Position numbers and translations under genes: made by a program. A DNA stretch of 13,311 bases from CAYSUS01 sp964434165 (GTDB lineage: Bacteria > Planctomycetota > Planctomycetia > Pirellulales > Thermoguttaceae): NCBI GenBank assembly GCA_964434165.1, contig CAYSUS010000152.1, forward strand, positions 1 through 13,311. The letters run 5' to 3'. The notes under the pieces are model-generated. The model had not been told where the DNA came from. It ran no database searches and saw nothing but the letters and a program-made list of their open reading frames with translations. Below, one piece after another: positions 7,002 through 13,311 of this stretch (position 1 is the first letter of the stretch; every line of letters begins with the position of its first letter).

Positions 7002-7328
7002 GTGGAAACCATCAGCCGAGACGAATTGAACGAACACCTGGGCAATGACTTCGGCATGACGCTCGTCGAAGTGCTCGATCCGGAGTACTACAAGAAGTTC
7101 CATCTGCCCGGCGCGATCAACGTGCCGCTGGGAGATTCCTTCGACGAGGGAATCCAGACAGCCGTTCCCGACAAGCAAAAGCCCGTGGTGGTGTATTGCA
7201 TGGATCACGACTGCCAGGCCTCGCCCAAGGCGGCCCAGCGCATGGAGCAGCTCGGCTACCAGCGGGTCTTCGATTACGAGGCCGGAAAAATCGACTGGAA
7301 GGAGGCCGGGCTGCCCGTGGAGACGTGA
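7002..7328 (+). CDS. Single-domain rhodanese-like protein
   Basis: A 108-residue cytosolic protein of the rhodanese/sulfurtransferase superfamily, which moves sulfane sulfur through a cysteine persulfide. Diagnostic features: the LVEVLDPEYYKKFHLPGAINVP segment at residues 21-42 (the family's 'D-x-R...H-I-x-G-A-x-N-I-P' block) and the active-site strand and loop VVVYCMDHDCQASPKAA. Cys66 is the catalytic position. The loop is not the common CxxGxR: it has a second cysteine, Cys71, five residues on (C-x4-C), then Ser74. It closes with the usual 'LGYQRVFDYEAGKIDWKEAG'-type helix and turn (86-103). It is the first of a co-directional group with the SDR and VKOR genes (gaps of 61 and 12 bases). Its job could be sulfur handling or a thiol-based sensor; the substrate is unknown. 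Confidence 0.88.
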   Translation: METISRDELNEHLGNDFGMTLVEVLDPEYYKKFHLPGAINVPLGDSFDEGIQTAVPDKQKPVVVYCMDHDCQASPKAAQRMEQLGYQRVFDYEAGKIDWKEAGLPVET

Positions 7329-7389
7329 ACCGAGGCGTCTTCGCCCGCGTGCCGCCTGGATGCCGTGAATCGAGCCAAAAGGACTTTCC

Positions 7390-8484
7390 ATGACCTCGCC
7401 CGACGAAACCACCCGCCGGCCGCCAAGGCCGACCGTCCTGATCACCGGCGCTTCGGGGCTCATCGGTTCCGCAGTCGCCAGGGCCCTGGCCGAAGACCAT
7501 GACGTGGTCCTGCTGGACATCCGCGAGCCGGAGCAGGAAGACCTGGCGGCCGACTTCATCCGCTGCGATCTCACCAAGGAGGACAGCGTCGGCCAGGCCG
7601 TGGCGCAGCTCCGCGACCGCCACGGGGACCGGCTGGCCAGCGTGGTTCACCTGGCCGCCTACTACGATTTCTCTGGCGAGCCGAGCCCTCTCTACCAGGA
7701 ACTGACGGTGGACGGCACGCGCCGCTTGCTGCGCGCCCTGAAGGACTTCCACACCGAGCAGTTCGTCTTCTCCAGCAGCCTGCTCGTGATGGAGCCGAGC
7801 GAGCGGGGCAAGCCGCTCACCGAGTCGTCGCCGACTCGGGCGGAATGGGCCTATCCCCAGTCCAAGCTCCGAACCGAATCGGTGATCCAGGCGGAGCGGG
7901 GCGAGATCCCCACCGTCATCCTCCGGCTGGCCGGCGTCTATACCGACGACTGCAAGAGCATCCCCGTCGCGCAGCAGATCCGGCGGATCTACGAGAAGGA
8001 CGCGGAGAGCTTCTTCTTCCCGGGCAATAGGGACCACGGCCAGTCGTTCGTTCACCTGGACGACGCGGTCGAGTGCCTGGTGCGCACGATTCAGCGGCGA
8101 GGCGACCTGGAGCCGCTCGAGCTGTTTCTGATCGGCGAGCCGGACGTGCTCAGCTACTCCGAGCTCCAGGATATCCTCGGCGAGATGATCCACGGCAAGC
8201 AGTGGCCCACGATCCCGGTCCCCAAGCCGGTCGCCAAGGCCGGGGCCTGGGTCAAGGACAAGCTCTCCGGCTCGGAGGACGGGGCGTTCATCAAGCCCTG
8301 GATGATCGACCTGGCCGACGCGCATTACCCGGTCGATCCGACCAGGGCCCGGGAGAAGCTCAAGTGGCAGCCGCAGCACGCCCTGCGCGACCGACTGCAC
8401 GTGATGGTCCACCGGCTCAAGAAGGACCCGCTGCGCTGGTACCGGATCAACAAGCTGCCCGCGCCCGCCGAACTGAAGCAGTAG
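7390..8484 (+). CDS. NAD(P)-dependent epimerase/dehydratase (extended SDR family)
   Basis: A 364-residue soluble enzyme. An N-terminal Rossmann fold begins at residue 15 with TVLITGASGLIGSAV, whose GxxGxxG loop (Gly20, Gly23, Gly26) binds the dinucleotide. Asp43 in VLLDIREP ends the second strand and suggests NAD rather than NADP. VVHLAAYYDF (85-94) is the next cofactor-contact segment. Catalytic residues are seen as the FSSSLLVM serine cluster (127-134) and Tyr155/Lys159 in AYPQSKL. The C-terminal half (about 185-364) is the variable substrate domain, with the family's FVHLDDAVECL block near 221. No sugar-nucleotide partner genes are nearby, so the substrate is unknown; nucleotide-sugar, steroid-like and quinone-linked roles are all possible. 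The ATG is preceded by AAAAGGA. The stop lies 12 bases before the VKOR start, which suggests one transcript. Confidence 0.92.
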   Translation: MTSPDETTRRPPRPTVLITGASGLIGSAVARALAEDHDVVLLDIREPEQEDLAADFIRCDLTKEDSVGQAVAQLRDRHGDRLASVVHLAAYYDFSGEPSPLYQELTVDGTRRLLRALKDFHTEQFVFSSSLLVMEPSERGKPLTESSPTRAEWAYPQSKLRTESVIQAERGEIPTVILRLAGVYTDDCKSIPVAQQIRRIYEKDAESFFFPGNRDHGQSFVHLDDAVECLVRTIQRRGDLEPLELFLIGEPDVLSYSELQDILGEMIHGKQWPTIPVPKPVAKAGAWVKDKLSGSEDGAFIKPWMIDLADAHYPVDPTRAREKLKWQPQHALRDRLHVMVHRLKKDPLRWYRINKLPAPAELKQ

Positions 8485-8496
8485 CCCGCAGCACGC

Positions 8497-9060
8497 ATGA
8501 CGGACGAGGAAGACCGCAAGAGCACGGGGAACGAGGAGGCGTCGCGCGAGCCGAGCGGGGCGTCAGGATCCCGGTCCCCGTCTGCGTGGAACCGGCGGAT
8601 GCTCGTCTTTGTCCTGGCGGTGGTGGATTTCTTGCTGGCCGGCCACCTTGCACTATACCAGTGGCGCGTGATCGACGCGGCCTGGGATCCGGTCTTCGGG
8701 GACGGCTCGCATCGCGTGCTCGATTCGCCGTTCTCCGAGTCGTTTCGTCGGGCATTCGGCGCGCCGGATGCCGCTCTGGGCGCGGCCGCCTACGTCGTCG
8801 AGGCCGTGCTCGCCCTGGTCGGCTCCACCCGCCGATGGCGGCGCTGGCCCTGGCTGGTCGCTTTGTTCGGCGCCAACGCGGCCGCCACGGCTCTGGTGGG
8901 ACTGCTCCTCGTCGCGCTCCAGGCCACCGTGATCGGGGCATGGTGCCTGCTCTGCCTCGTCACCGCGGCCCTCTCCGTGCTCATGGCCTGGGCGGCCTAT
9001 CCGGAGGTCCGGGCGTCGGCCCTGCTGCTCATCGGCGGGGAGGAGCCGGCGACGGATTGA
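8497..9060 (+). CDS. VKOR-family membrane protein lacking the loop cysteines
   Basis: A 187-residue integral membrane protein. After a hydrophilic 30-residue N-terminus it has four hydrophobic segments (about 34-56, 94-110, 119-141, 143-165), the vitamin K epoxide reductase fold. Members reoxidise disulfide-forming thioredoxin-like partners by passing electrons to quinone. The membrane CxxC is present (Cys150-Leu-Leu-Cys153 in GAWCLLCLV). These are the only cysteines in the protein. The periplasmic loop where classical members carry a second pair instead reads DPVFGDGSHRVLDSPFSESF, and it keeps the VLxSPxS and PDAALGAxAY context. It may therefore accept electrons directly or act with a separate thiol partner, perhaps the upstream rhodanese. 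There is no fused thioredoxin domain. It lies 12 bases after the SDR gene with a weak ribosome site, which suggests translational coupling. The family call is fairly safe; oxidoreductase activity is inferred. Confidence 0.75.
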   Translation: MTDEEDRKSTGNEEASREPSGASGSRSPSAWNRRMLVFVLAVVDFLLAGHLALYQWRVIDAAWDPVFGDGSHRVLDSPFSESFRRAFGAPDAALGAAAYVVEAVLALVGSTRRWRRWPWLVALFGANAAATALVGLLLVALQATVIGAWCLLCLVTAALSVLMAWAAYPEVRASALLLIGGEEPATD

Positions 9061-9063
9061 CGC

Positions 9064-9549
9064 GTGACCGGCCAGCCGAGTGAGCTGTTGACCACGATGT
9101 TGACCGCAGGCAATCATGGCCGGGCCATGTTGACGGCCAGCGACGGTGCGCTCGTGAAGGCCGACGTGGTGAACATCGGCGTGCACAGTGCGACAAACGG
9201 CGACCCGCCTTCCCACGGCACCGTGGTGTTCGAGGGGCCCGACACGCGGCTCGCCGAATTCCTGGCCGTTGCCCTCGATCCTCTGAAGTCACGCTCCATG
9301 AATGAAGCCCCTAGCCGGCACGCGACGAACGGGAAGTGGGGGGGCGGGTTACGGAGAGCGAAAGGCGTGCCTGTCGCGTGCGGCGCTTCTAGGGAGACGG
9401 CCGAACGCCGGTTTGGTGCGGCCTTTGCTCGCTTCCAGGGAAAGCGCCGCCCGAGTATCTTCTCTGGAGGACCCGGTGCGAGGAACCGCAAGGCGGTCAA
9501 GAGTCCTCCGGGGGGTCCCGCCTTCCGATCATGGGACGGAGCACGATAG
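9064..9549 (+). CDS. Doubtful hypothetical frame after VKOR, possibly a gene remnant
   Basis: I do not recognise this protein. The frame opens with GTG three bases after the VKOR stop, an arrangement typical of coupled translation. For about 85 codons its third positions are mostly G or C, as in the neighbours (TVVFEGPDTRLAEFLAVALD is the most protein-like part). From about 9330 onward the translation turns Arg/Gly-rich with no structure, and it runs 53 bases into the convergent antiporter gene. It may be a short real gene whose original stop was lost, or a decayed one. Minus-strand frames over the same bases are Arg/Pro-rich and look worse. Nothing else is visible between 9061 and 9496. Confidence 0.3.
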   Translation: MTGQPSELLTTMLTAGNHGRAMLTASDGALVKADVVNIGVHSATNGDPPSHGTVVFEGPDTRLAEFLAVALDPLKSRSMNEAPSRHATNGKWGGGLRRAKGVPVACGASRETAERRFGAAFARFQGKRRPSIFSGGPGARNRKAVKSPPGGPAFRSWDGAR

Positions 9550-10738
9550 GGACAGCCAGCGTCGTGACCACGGCGACGATCACGATCGCCGAGAACATGT
9601 ACTCGACGACCGGTGGTGGCGGATCGGGCTTGAGGAACAGCCCCGCGCGCAGAGCAATGCCCGCGACGATCAACCCGACCGCGCCGCGGGCGCTCATGGC
9701 CATACCCACGGCGACGGCCTCGCGCCGCGAGAGCCCCAATGCCAGGGCCGGCACCCCCGCGCCCACGAGCTTGCCGAGGACTGCAATCACCAGCAGGACC
9801 GCCAGGTAGACGGGTATGTTGGTCACGGCTCCCAACCGCAGATGAAGGCCGATGGACGCGAAGAAGATGGGAGCGAGGAACCCCGTGGTCACCGCGGACA
9901 CCTTCTGATGCACGTCCGCATAGACCCGCGACTCGATCGAGCGGCGACTGAAGAACAACCCCGCGATGAACGCCCCGAGGATGAAGTGCAGCCCTAGGGC
10001 CTCCGCGAATAGGGCGAAACCCATTGCGATCATCAGCAGCATACTGAACTCCAATTCGTCGAGCACGAAGCGCTGCAAGCGGCGTCCCAGCCACGGCAGC
10101 AGGTACCGCCCCGCCGCGACCGTGACCGCAAAGAACAGCACGATCTGCAGCAGCAAGAGGCCGATCTCATCCAGGCCGGGCAGGCCGCCGGTCCGGAGGA
10201 TCGCGGTCAGCACCGCCAGCAGGATCAGGCTCAATACGTCCTCGAACACAGCGGCCGACGTCACCATCCGGCCCAGTCGCGTATCGAGCTGCCCCAGGTC
10301 GCGGAGCACGCGCACGGCGACCGGCACGGCGGTGATCGCCATCCCCGTACCCACGAAGAGGGCCTGCGCGAAGCGATACTCGCCAGCCGGCAGCCACATC
10401 CACGTCACCCCGAAGCCGAGCCCCAGCGGCAGGAGCATCGCGCTGACCGCTTCGGGAAGTGACCTGCTCGAAGCCTCGGCGAATTCCTTGGGGCGCATCT
10501 CGATCCCGGCCAGAAGCATGAGGAAGAAGACGCCCAGGTCGGTGATTGCGGTGAAGACCGGATCGTCGCTAAGGCCGGCCAGCACGGGCAGGCGCTCGGA
10601 GAACAAGCCCGCGACGATGCCCAGCAGAATACCGCCCACCAGCTCGCCGACCAGCGCCGGCTGGCGGATACGAACCGCCAGCTCTGCCAGTGCCCGGGTA
10701 ACGACCAGCAGAACCAGCAGGATGTAAAGTGTTTGCAT
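9497..10738 (-). CDS. CPA2-family cation/proton antiporter, copy 2
   Basis: A 413-residue inner-membrane protein with about 12 predicted helices, starting directly in the first one (MQTLYILLVLLVVTRAL). Family features: RQPALVGELVGGILLG (25-40), the GVFFLMLLAGIEM helix (69-81), ITAVPVAVRVL (135-145), Glu166-Asp167 in AAVFEDVLSLI, GAFIAGLFFSRRS, and MSARGAVGLIVAG with the conserved Arg-Gly helix. The acidic pair is ED, not the DD of copy 1 (2321-3547), so ion choice or stoichiometry may differ. It ends in a polar tail (RRDPPEDS) with no nucleotide-binding domain. The ATG at 10738 follows the second universal stress protein on the same strand, 136 bases downstream of its stop, so the pair may form one transcript. 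Its 3' end overlaps the doubtful frame from the left. No good ribosome site is visible. Confidence 0.92.
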   Translation of the reverse strand: MQTLYILLVLLVVTRALAELAVRIRQPALVGELVGGILLGIVAGLFSERLPVLAGLSDDPVFTAITDLGVFFLMLLAGIEMRPKEFAEASSRSLPEAVSAMLLPLGLGFGVTWMWLPAGEYRFAQALFVGTGMAITAVPVAVRVLRDLGQLDTRLGRMVTSAAVFEDVLSLILLAVLTAILRTGGLPGLDEIGLLLLQIVLFFAVTVAAGRYLLPWLGRRLQRFVLDELEFSMLLMIAMGFALFAEALGLHFILGAFIAGLFFSRRSIESRVYADVHQKVSAVTTGFLAPIFFASIGLHLRLGAVTNIPVYLAVLLVIAVLGKLVGAGVPALALGLSRREAVAVGMAMSARGAVGLIVAGIALRAGLFLKPDPPPPVVEYMFSAIVIVAVVTTLAVPIVLRPMIGRRDPPEDS

Positions 10739-10874
10739 GAGCGATCTGGACGCCTAGCCACGAGGGCCGAGGCCTGCCGGCAAGTGGGCCGTGAGGGATG
10801 GAGACTGCATGCCTATCGCTTCGAGGCGTCCCCTTGTCGGTAACGCATCCTGTTCATCAATCTCCGAGCATTGC

Positions 10875-11714
10875 TTAACGATAGACGAGAACTGGGGCCG
10901 TGGAGTCCGCGAGAACCTGCTTGGTGACTGAGCCCAGGAAGAACTCCGCCAGGGCCGACCGTCCGTGCGGCCCCATCACGATCAAGTCGCTGTGTTGGCG
11001 CTCCGCTTCCTCGCAAATCACCTCGGACGCCGAGCGATCGGTCGCCACAGGCTGGAAAGCAGCGTCGATGCCGTGACTCCGCAGGTACCGCAATCCACTT
11101 TGTGCGCGGCGTCGTGCGGATTCCTCCGAGTCGTCATCCACCGTCAGAAGCCGTATGTGCCCGAGCGACCCCAGGCCACAGCCGAGGAGCCCAAAAAGGG
11201 AGGCCGCGGCTGGGCGACTGCCGTCGTAGGCCACCATCACGGTGTCTCCGGGACGGTACTGGGCAGGTGCAGACACGGCAGGGCGGGGTGAGATCTTGAT
11301 CAGCCGTCCCAGAGCGTCGGCAGGCGATTCTCCCGGCCCGTAGTCGGTCGGCCCTTGGTGATCGACGATCGCCGCGTCGTGGCCCTTGACATGGCTGGCA
11401 ACGATCTCGTGCGGTACGCCGGCAAGCTGGTGGACTGTGAACGCAACCTCCGCGTCGCGGCACTTGCGAGCGAACGCCTCCTGAGCTTCGCCGGCCAGGC
11501 GACGCCCTTCAGAGAGCAGCTTCGCTCGCTCTTCTTCTCGAAAGGCCCCGCCGCCGATCGGTACCGAGGTGGGCTCGGAAACCGTCTCGTCGACAATCGC
11601 TACGCCTGTAAGGTGGGCGTCGTATCGTCGCGCCCAGGCTACGGCCAGATCCTGCGCGGCCGACTCCGGCCTCGCGTTGTGCAACGCAATCAAGATACTC
11701 TTCAAGGTATGCAT
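10875..11714 (-). CDS. Tandem-domain universal stress protein (UspA family), copy 2
   Basis: A 279-residue cytosolic protein of two Usp folds, residues 1 to about 148 (LKSILIALHNARPES) and about 155-279 (TVMVAYDGSRPAA). The ATP-binding signature sits at the C-terminus: GPHGRSALAEFFLGS, fitting G-x2-G-x9-G-S, followed by TAPVLVYR. The first domain has AAIVDHQGP in the matching place and lacks the signature. The start ATG at 11714 is supported by GGAAAG about eight bases upstream on the minus strand (11721-11726). It precedes the second antiporter in the same direction. Together they mirror the first antiporter and first stress protein on the other side of the window, and the layout suggests that Usp and antiporter work together. 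It shares the AEFFLGS block and overall length with the copy at 6019, but the rest has diverged substantially. Confidence 0.93.
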   Translation of the reverse strand: MHTLKSILIALHNARPESAAQDLAVAWARRYDAHLTGVAIVDETVSEPTSVPIGGGAFREEERAKLLSEGRRLAGEAQEAFARKCRDAEVAFTVHQLAGVPHEIVASHVKGHDAAIVDHQGPTDYGPGESPADALGRLIKISPRPAVSAPAQYRPGDTVMVAYDGSRPAAASLFGLLGCGLGSLGHIRLLTVDDDSEESARRRAQSGLRYLRSHGIDAAFQPVATDRSASEVICEEAERQHSDLIVMGPHGRSALAEFFLGSVTKQVLADSTAPVLVYR

Positions 11715-11942
11715 CTTCGACTTTCCGCTTCACTCAGGCGTGTCTTGTAGTCAAGGCTGGTTGCCCTACCGCAAATACAAGCTGCAAACCGCACACCAAT
11801 CGATGACGAGTCTCTTAGCCGGTCAACACGTCGTTTACGGCTCCCGATTCTCGACCGTGGGTGCCCATGTTAACGCAACCGTCGCCACGGCGGCCCCAAA
11901 AAAGACGCAATAACGGGCGCCGCAACCGCCAACAGCGACAAG
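11715..11942. other. Intergenic region between the second stress protein and the Rhs fragment
   Basis: These 228 bases are less GC-rich than the genes. They should contain the leftward promoter of the stress protein; TTGACT on the minus strand near 11748 resembles a -35 box, but no matching -10 is clear. The Rhs reading frame stays open leftward from 11943 for at least some 60 bases with no Rhs-like sequence, so I see no true start for that gene here. Confidence 0.3.
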
Positions 11943-13268
11943 TTGGCATCCCTGGGTGACACAGTGTCCGCGACGAAACGGGGACGGGTCCAGTTATTGA
12001 GACGCGACGGCGGCGACGGCACGCAGCAGACCGTCAAAACGACCTGGCAGGGCGAGAACACCGACCCGGGCAACGGCGGCGTCAAGATCGCCGAGACCAC
12101 CTACACCTACAACCGCCAGGGCCGGCTGTGGATCGCCCAGGTTGACGCCGACGCCGACGGCAAACCGGAGAGCATCTCCGAGTACACCTACGACTTCGGC
12201 AACCGCTGGGTCCGCAAGGTCGTTTCCCCCGGCACCGCTAACGAAGAGAAATCCATCTTCATCCACGACGGCGCCGACGTCTCCCCTCTCCCGCAAGCGG
12301 GAGAGGGGTCGGGGGTGAGGGCACCCCAAATCGCCCTTGAATTCTCCGCCACCGGCACAGGCGACTTGCTCTCCGACGACCTCACCCACCGCTATCTATG
12401 GGGCCCCACCGTCGACCAAATCCTCGCCGACGAAGCGGTTTCAAGCCTCGCCACCGAAGGCGACGTCCTCTGGCCCCTGACCGACCACCTGAACACCGTC
12501 CGCGACCTCGCCCAGTACGACGAGGCGACCGACACCACAACCATCGCCAACCACATCGTCTACGACGCCTACGGCAACATCACCAGCGAAACCGCCCCGA
12601 CGGTAGCCTGTCTGTTCGGCTTCACCGCCCGGCCGTTTGACGCGGCTACGGGGCTGCAGAACAACCTCAATCGGTGGTATGATGGGAGTGTCGGGCGGTG
12701 GTTGAGCGAGGATCCTATTGGGTTCCAGGCACTCGACTTCAACCTCTATCGCTACTGCGGCAACGTGCCCATAAGCACGACGGACCCGAGCGGCGAGTTG
12801 GTGCGCTTCGCTAACAGGGGCGATGCTGAGGAATTCGTCAAGGAAGTGGGGCTTCACAACGCGGAAATCGTGCAGGGAACCGGATACTTCATGGTCGTGG
12901 CACCTCCAAGCGAGAGGGCCAAGGTCTTTGCGTACGCAGACAAGCGTTTCTCTCAGGTTTTCACCCTCAATAGCTCCGATAACAAGTGGGAAGAGGTTGC
13001 TTCAAGAAGGAACCTCTTCATTCAAGCCTCGGGGGTAATACCACACCTTGGATACGCCGCTGTCGACGTGCACGGTAATGGGACTGGTTTCACTTTTCCA
13101 GATCTCGCTAAGATAAAGGAGATTCTCAGCAAGTGGGCGGAGTCCGAACAGCTTGTGATCGACATCGGCGGAGAGGGCAGGTATCCGGATGCGATCAATG
13201 TGAACATACAGCCAAAAACCAGCACAACGGGGAAACCGGGCAGGAACATTCCACTCGATAACGTCTGA
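11943..13268 (+). CDS. Rhs-repeat protein C-terminal part with a putative toxin tip; 5'-truncated
   Basis: Rhs/YD-repeat proteins are large secreted or surface polymorphic toxins whose C-terminal tip is the effector. Here only the last 441 residues exist, and the TTG at 11943 is just the first usable codon. Visible order: YD-type repeats (TYTYNRQGRLWIAQV about 55-70, EYTYDFGNRWVRKV about 80-93), an in-frame palindromic insert (about residues 113-127), then the conserved core WPLTDHLNTVRDL, IVYDAYGNITSE, LNRWYDGSVGRWLSEDP and NLYRYCGN. The core ends at STTDPSGE near residue 281. The remaining 160 residues are a different, AT-richer tip. It contains VIDIGGEGRYPDAINVN (405-421), which resembles motif I of SAM-dependent methyltransferase-like toxin domains, but the protein stops about 20 residues later, too early for a whole methyltransferase. 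No immunity gene is visible before the window ends. Likely an orphan or decayed Rhs cassette. Confidence 0.72.
   Translation: MASLGDTVSATKRGRVQLLRRDGGDGTQQTVKTTWQGENTDPGNGGVKIAETTYTYNRQGRLWIAQVDADADGKPESISEYTYDFGNRWVRKVVSPGTANEEKSIFIHDGADVSPLPQAGEGSGVRAPQIALEFSATGTGDLLSDDLTHRYLWGPTVDQILADEAVSSLATEGDVLWPLTDHLNTVRDLAQYDEATDTTTIANHIVYDAYGNITSETAPTVACLFGFTARPFDAATGLQNNLNRWYDGSVGRWLSEDPIGFQALDFNLYRYCGNVPISTTDPSGELVRFANRGDAEEFVKEVGLHNAEIVQGTGYFMVVAPPSERAKVFAYADKRFSQVFTLNSSDNKWEEVASRRNLFIQASGVIPHLGYAAVDVHGNGTGFTFPDLAKIKEILSKWAESEQLVIDIGGEGRYPDAINVNIQPKTSTTGKPGRNIPLDNV
12283..12308 (+). repeat. Perfect 12-base palindrome with AA loop, read in frame inside the Rhs gene
   Basis: CCCCTCTCCCGC (12283-12294), AA, then GCGGGAGAGGGG (12297-12308), followed by a GGGGGTGAGGGC tail to 12322. 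It translates as SPLPQAGEGSGVRAP and keeps the frame. This kind of dispersed GC-rich palindrome is, from memory, common in planctomycete and related genomes, including inside Rhs genes. As RNA it would form a very stable hairpin. Confidence 0.85.
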
Positions 13269-13311
13269 AATAGTGCGCACAAAGGAAGATGGCGGTTCTA
13301 GAGTTGGTAGT
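13269..13311. other. Bases after the Rhs stop, to the window end
   Basis: No complete feature is visible. One forward frame, shifted by one base relative to the Rhs frame, stays open from about 13220 to the window edge without a stop. It could continue the toxin tip if a frameshift had occurred, or it may be chance over so short a distance. Confidence 0.25.

Noticed and set aside
7117..8412. A 431-codon minus-strand frame opposite the rhodanese and SDR genes
   Set aside because: Antisense of two genes with clear motifs and ribosome sites; repetitive Leu/Gly/Arg composition.
9114..10094. A 326-codon minus-strand frame partly covering the gap after VKOR
   Set aside because: Its 5' half overlaps the second antiporter in another frame and reads as Arg/Gly-rich. 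The part covering the gap (TTSAFTSAPSLAVNMARP) has no clear protein character.
1..13311. tRNA, rRNA or CRISPR array
   Set aside because: No cloverleaf with a GGTTCRANTCC-type arm, no rRNA-like stretch and no regularly spaced direct repeats were seen on either strand.

Overview
The window is GC-rich bacterial DNA with close gene packing and mostly G/C third codon positions. It most likely comes from a member of the Planctomycetota. That assignment rests on the style of the Rhs core in the last gene (a core reading NRWYDGSVGRWLSEDPIGF, then NLYRY) and on a palindromic GC-rich repeat read in frame inside it. It is an inference from remembered family features and was not tested by a search.

Layout. 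(1) 1-2262: phosphoenolpyruvate synthase, cut at its N-terminus by the window edge. (2) 2321-3547: a CPA2-type cation/proton antiporter. (3) 3548-3869: no intact gene, but a start-less stretch resembling the last 60 or so residues of an aconitase. (4) 3870-4229, minus: a DksA/TraR-type zinc-finger regulator, followed by a 282-base gap rich in small hairpins. (5) 4512-5912, minus: an HtrA/DegP-like protease with two PDZ domains. It has the catalytic triad, but the start of the protease domain is missing and there is a 30-base internal tandem duplication. Similar repeat elements lie on either side of it. (6) 6019-9060, plus: a two-domain universal stress protein, a rhodanese-like protein, an extended SDR (epimerase type) and a vitamin K epoxide reductase (VKOR) family membrane protein, then a doubtful reading frame at 9064. 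(7) 9497-10738, minus: a second, divergent CPA2 antiporter. (8) 10875-11714, minus: a second two-domain universal stress protein. (9) 11943-13268, plus: the 3' part of an Rhs-repeat protein whose AT-richer C-terminal tip carries a motif resembling a SAM-methyltransferase motif I and ends abruptly.

How the genes fit together. Regions 2-8 read as a stress-survival cluster. They combine ion/proton exchange (two antiporters), nucleotide-binding stress proteins (two), an envelope protease, a transcription regulator of the DksA type, and thiol or redox functions (rhodanese, VKOR). PEP synthase fits a low-energy or gluconeogenic state. The mix recalls the bacterial heat/stress tolerance islands that combine KefB-like antiporters, DegP and thioredoxin-like genes, but the gene content is not the same. 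Several parts look eroded: the aconitase tail, the HtrA N-terminus, the sequence after VKOR and the Rhs tip. With the dispersed repeats, this suggests an accessory region that has been rearranged repeatedly.
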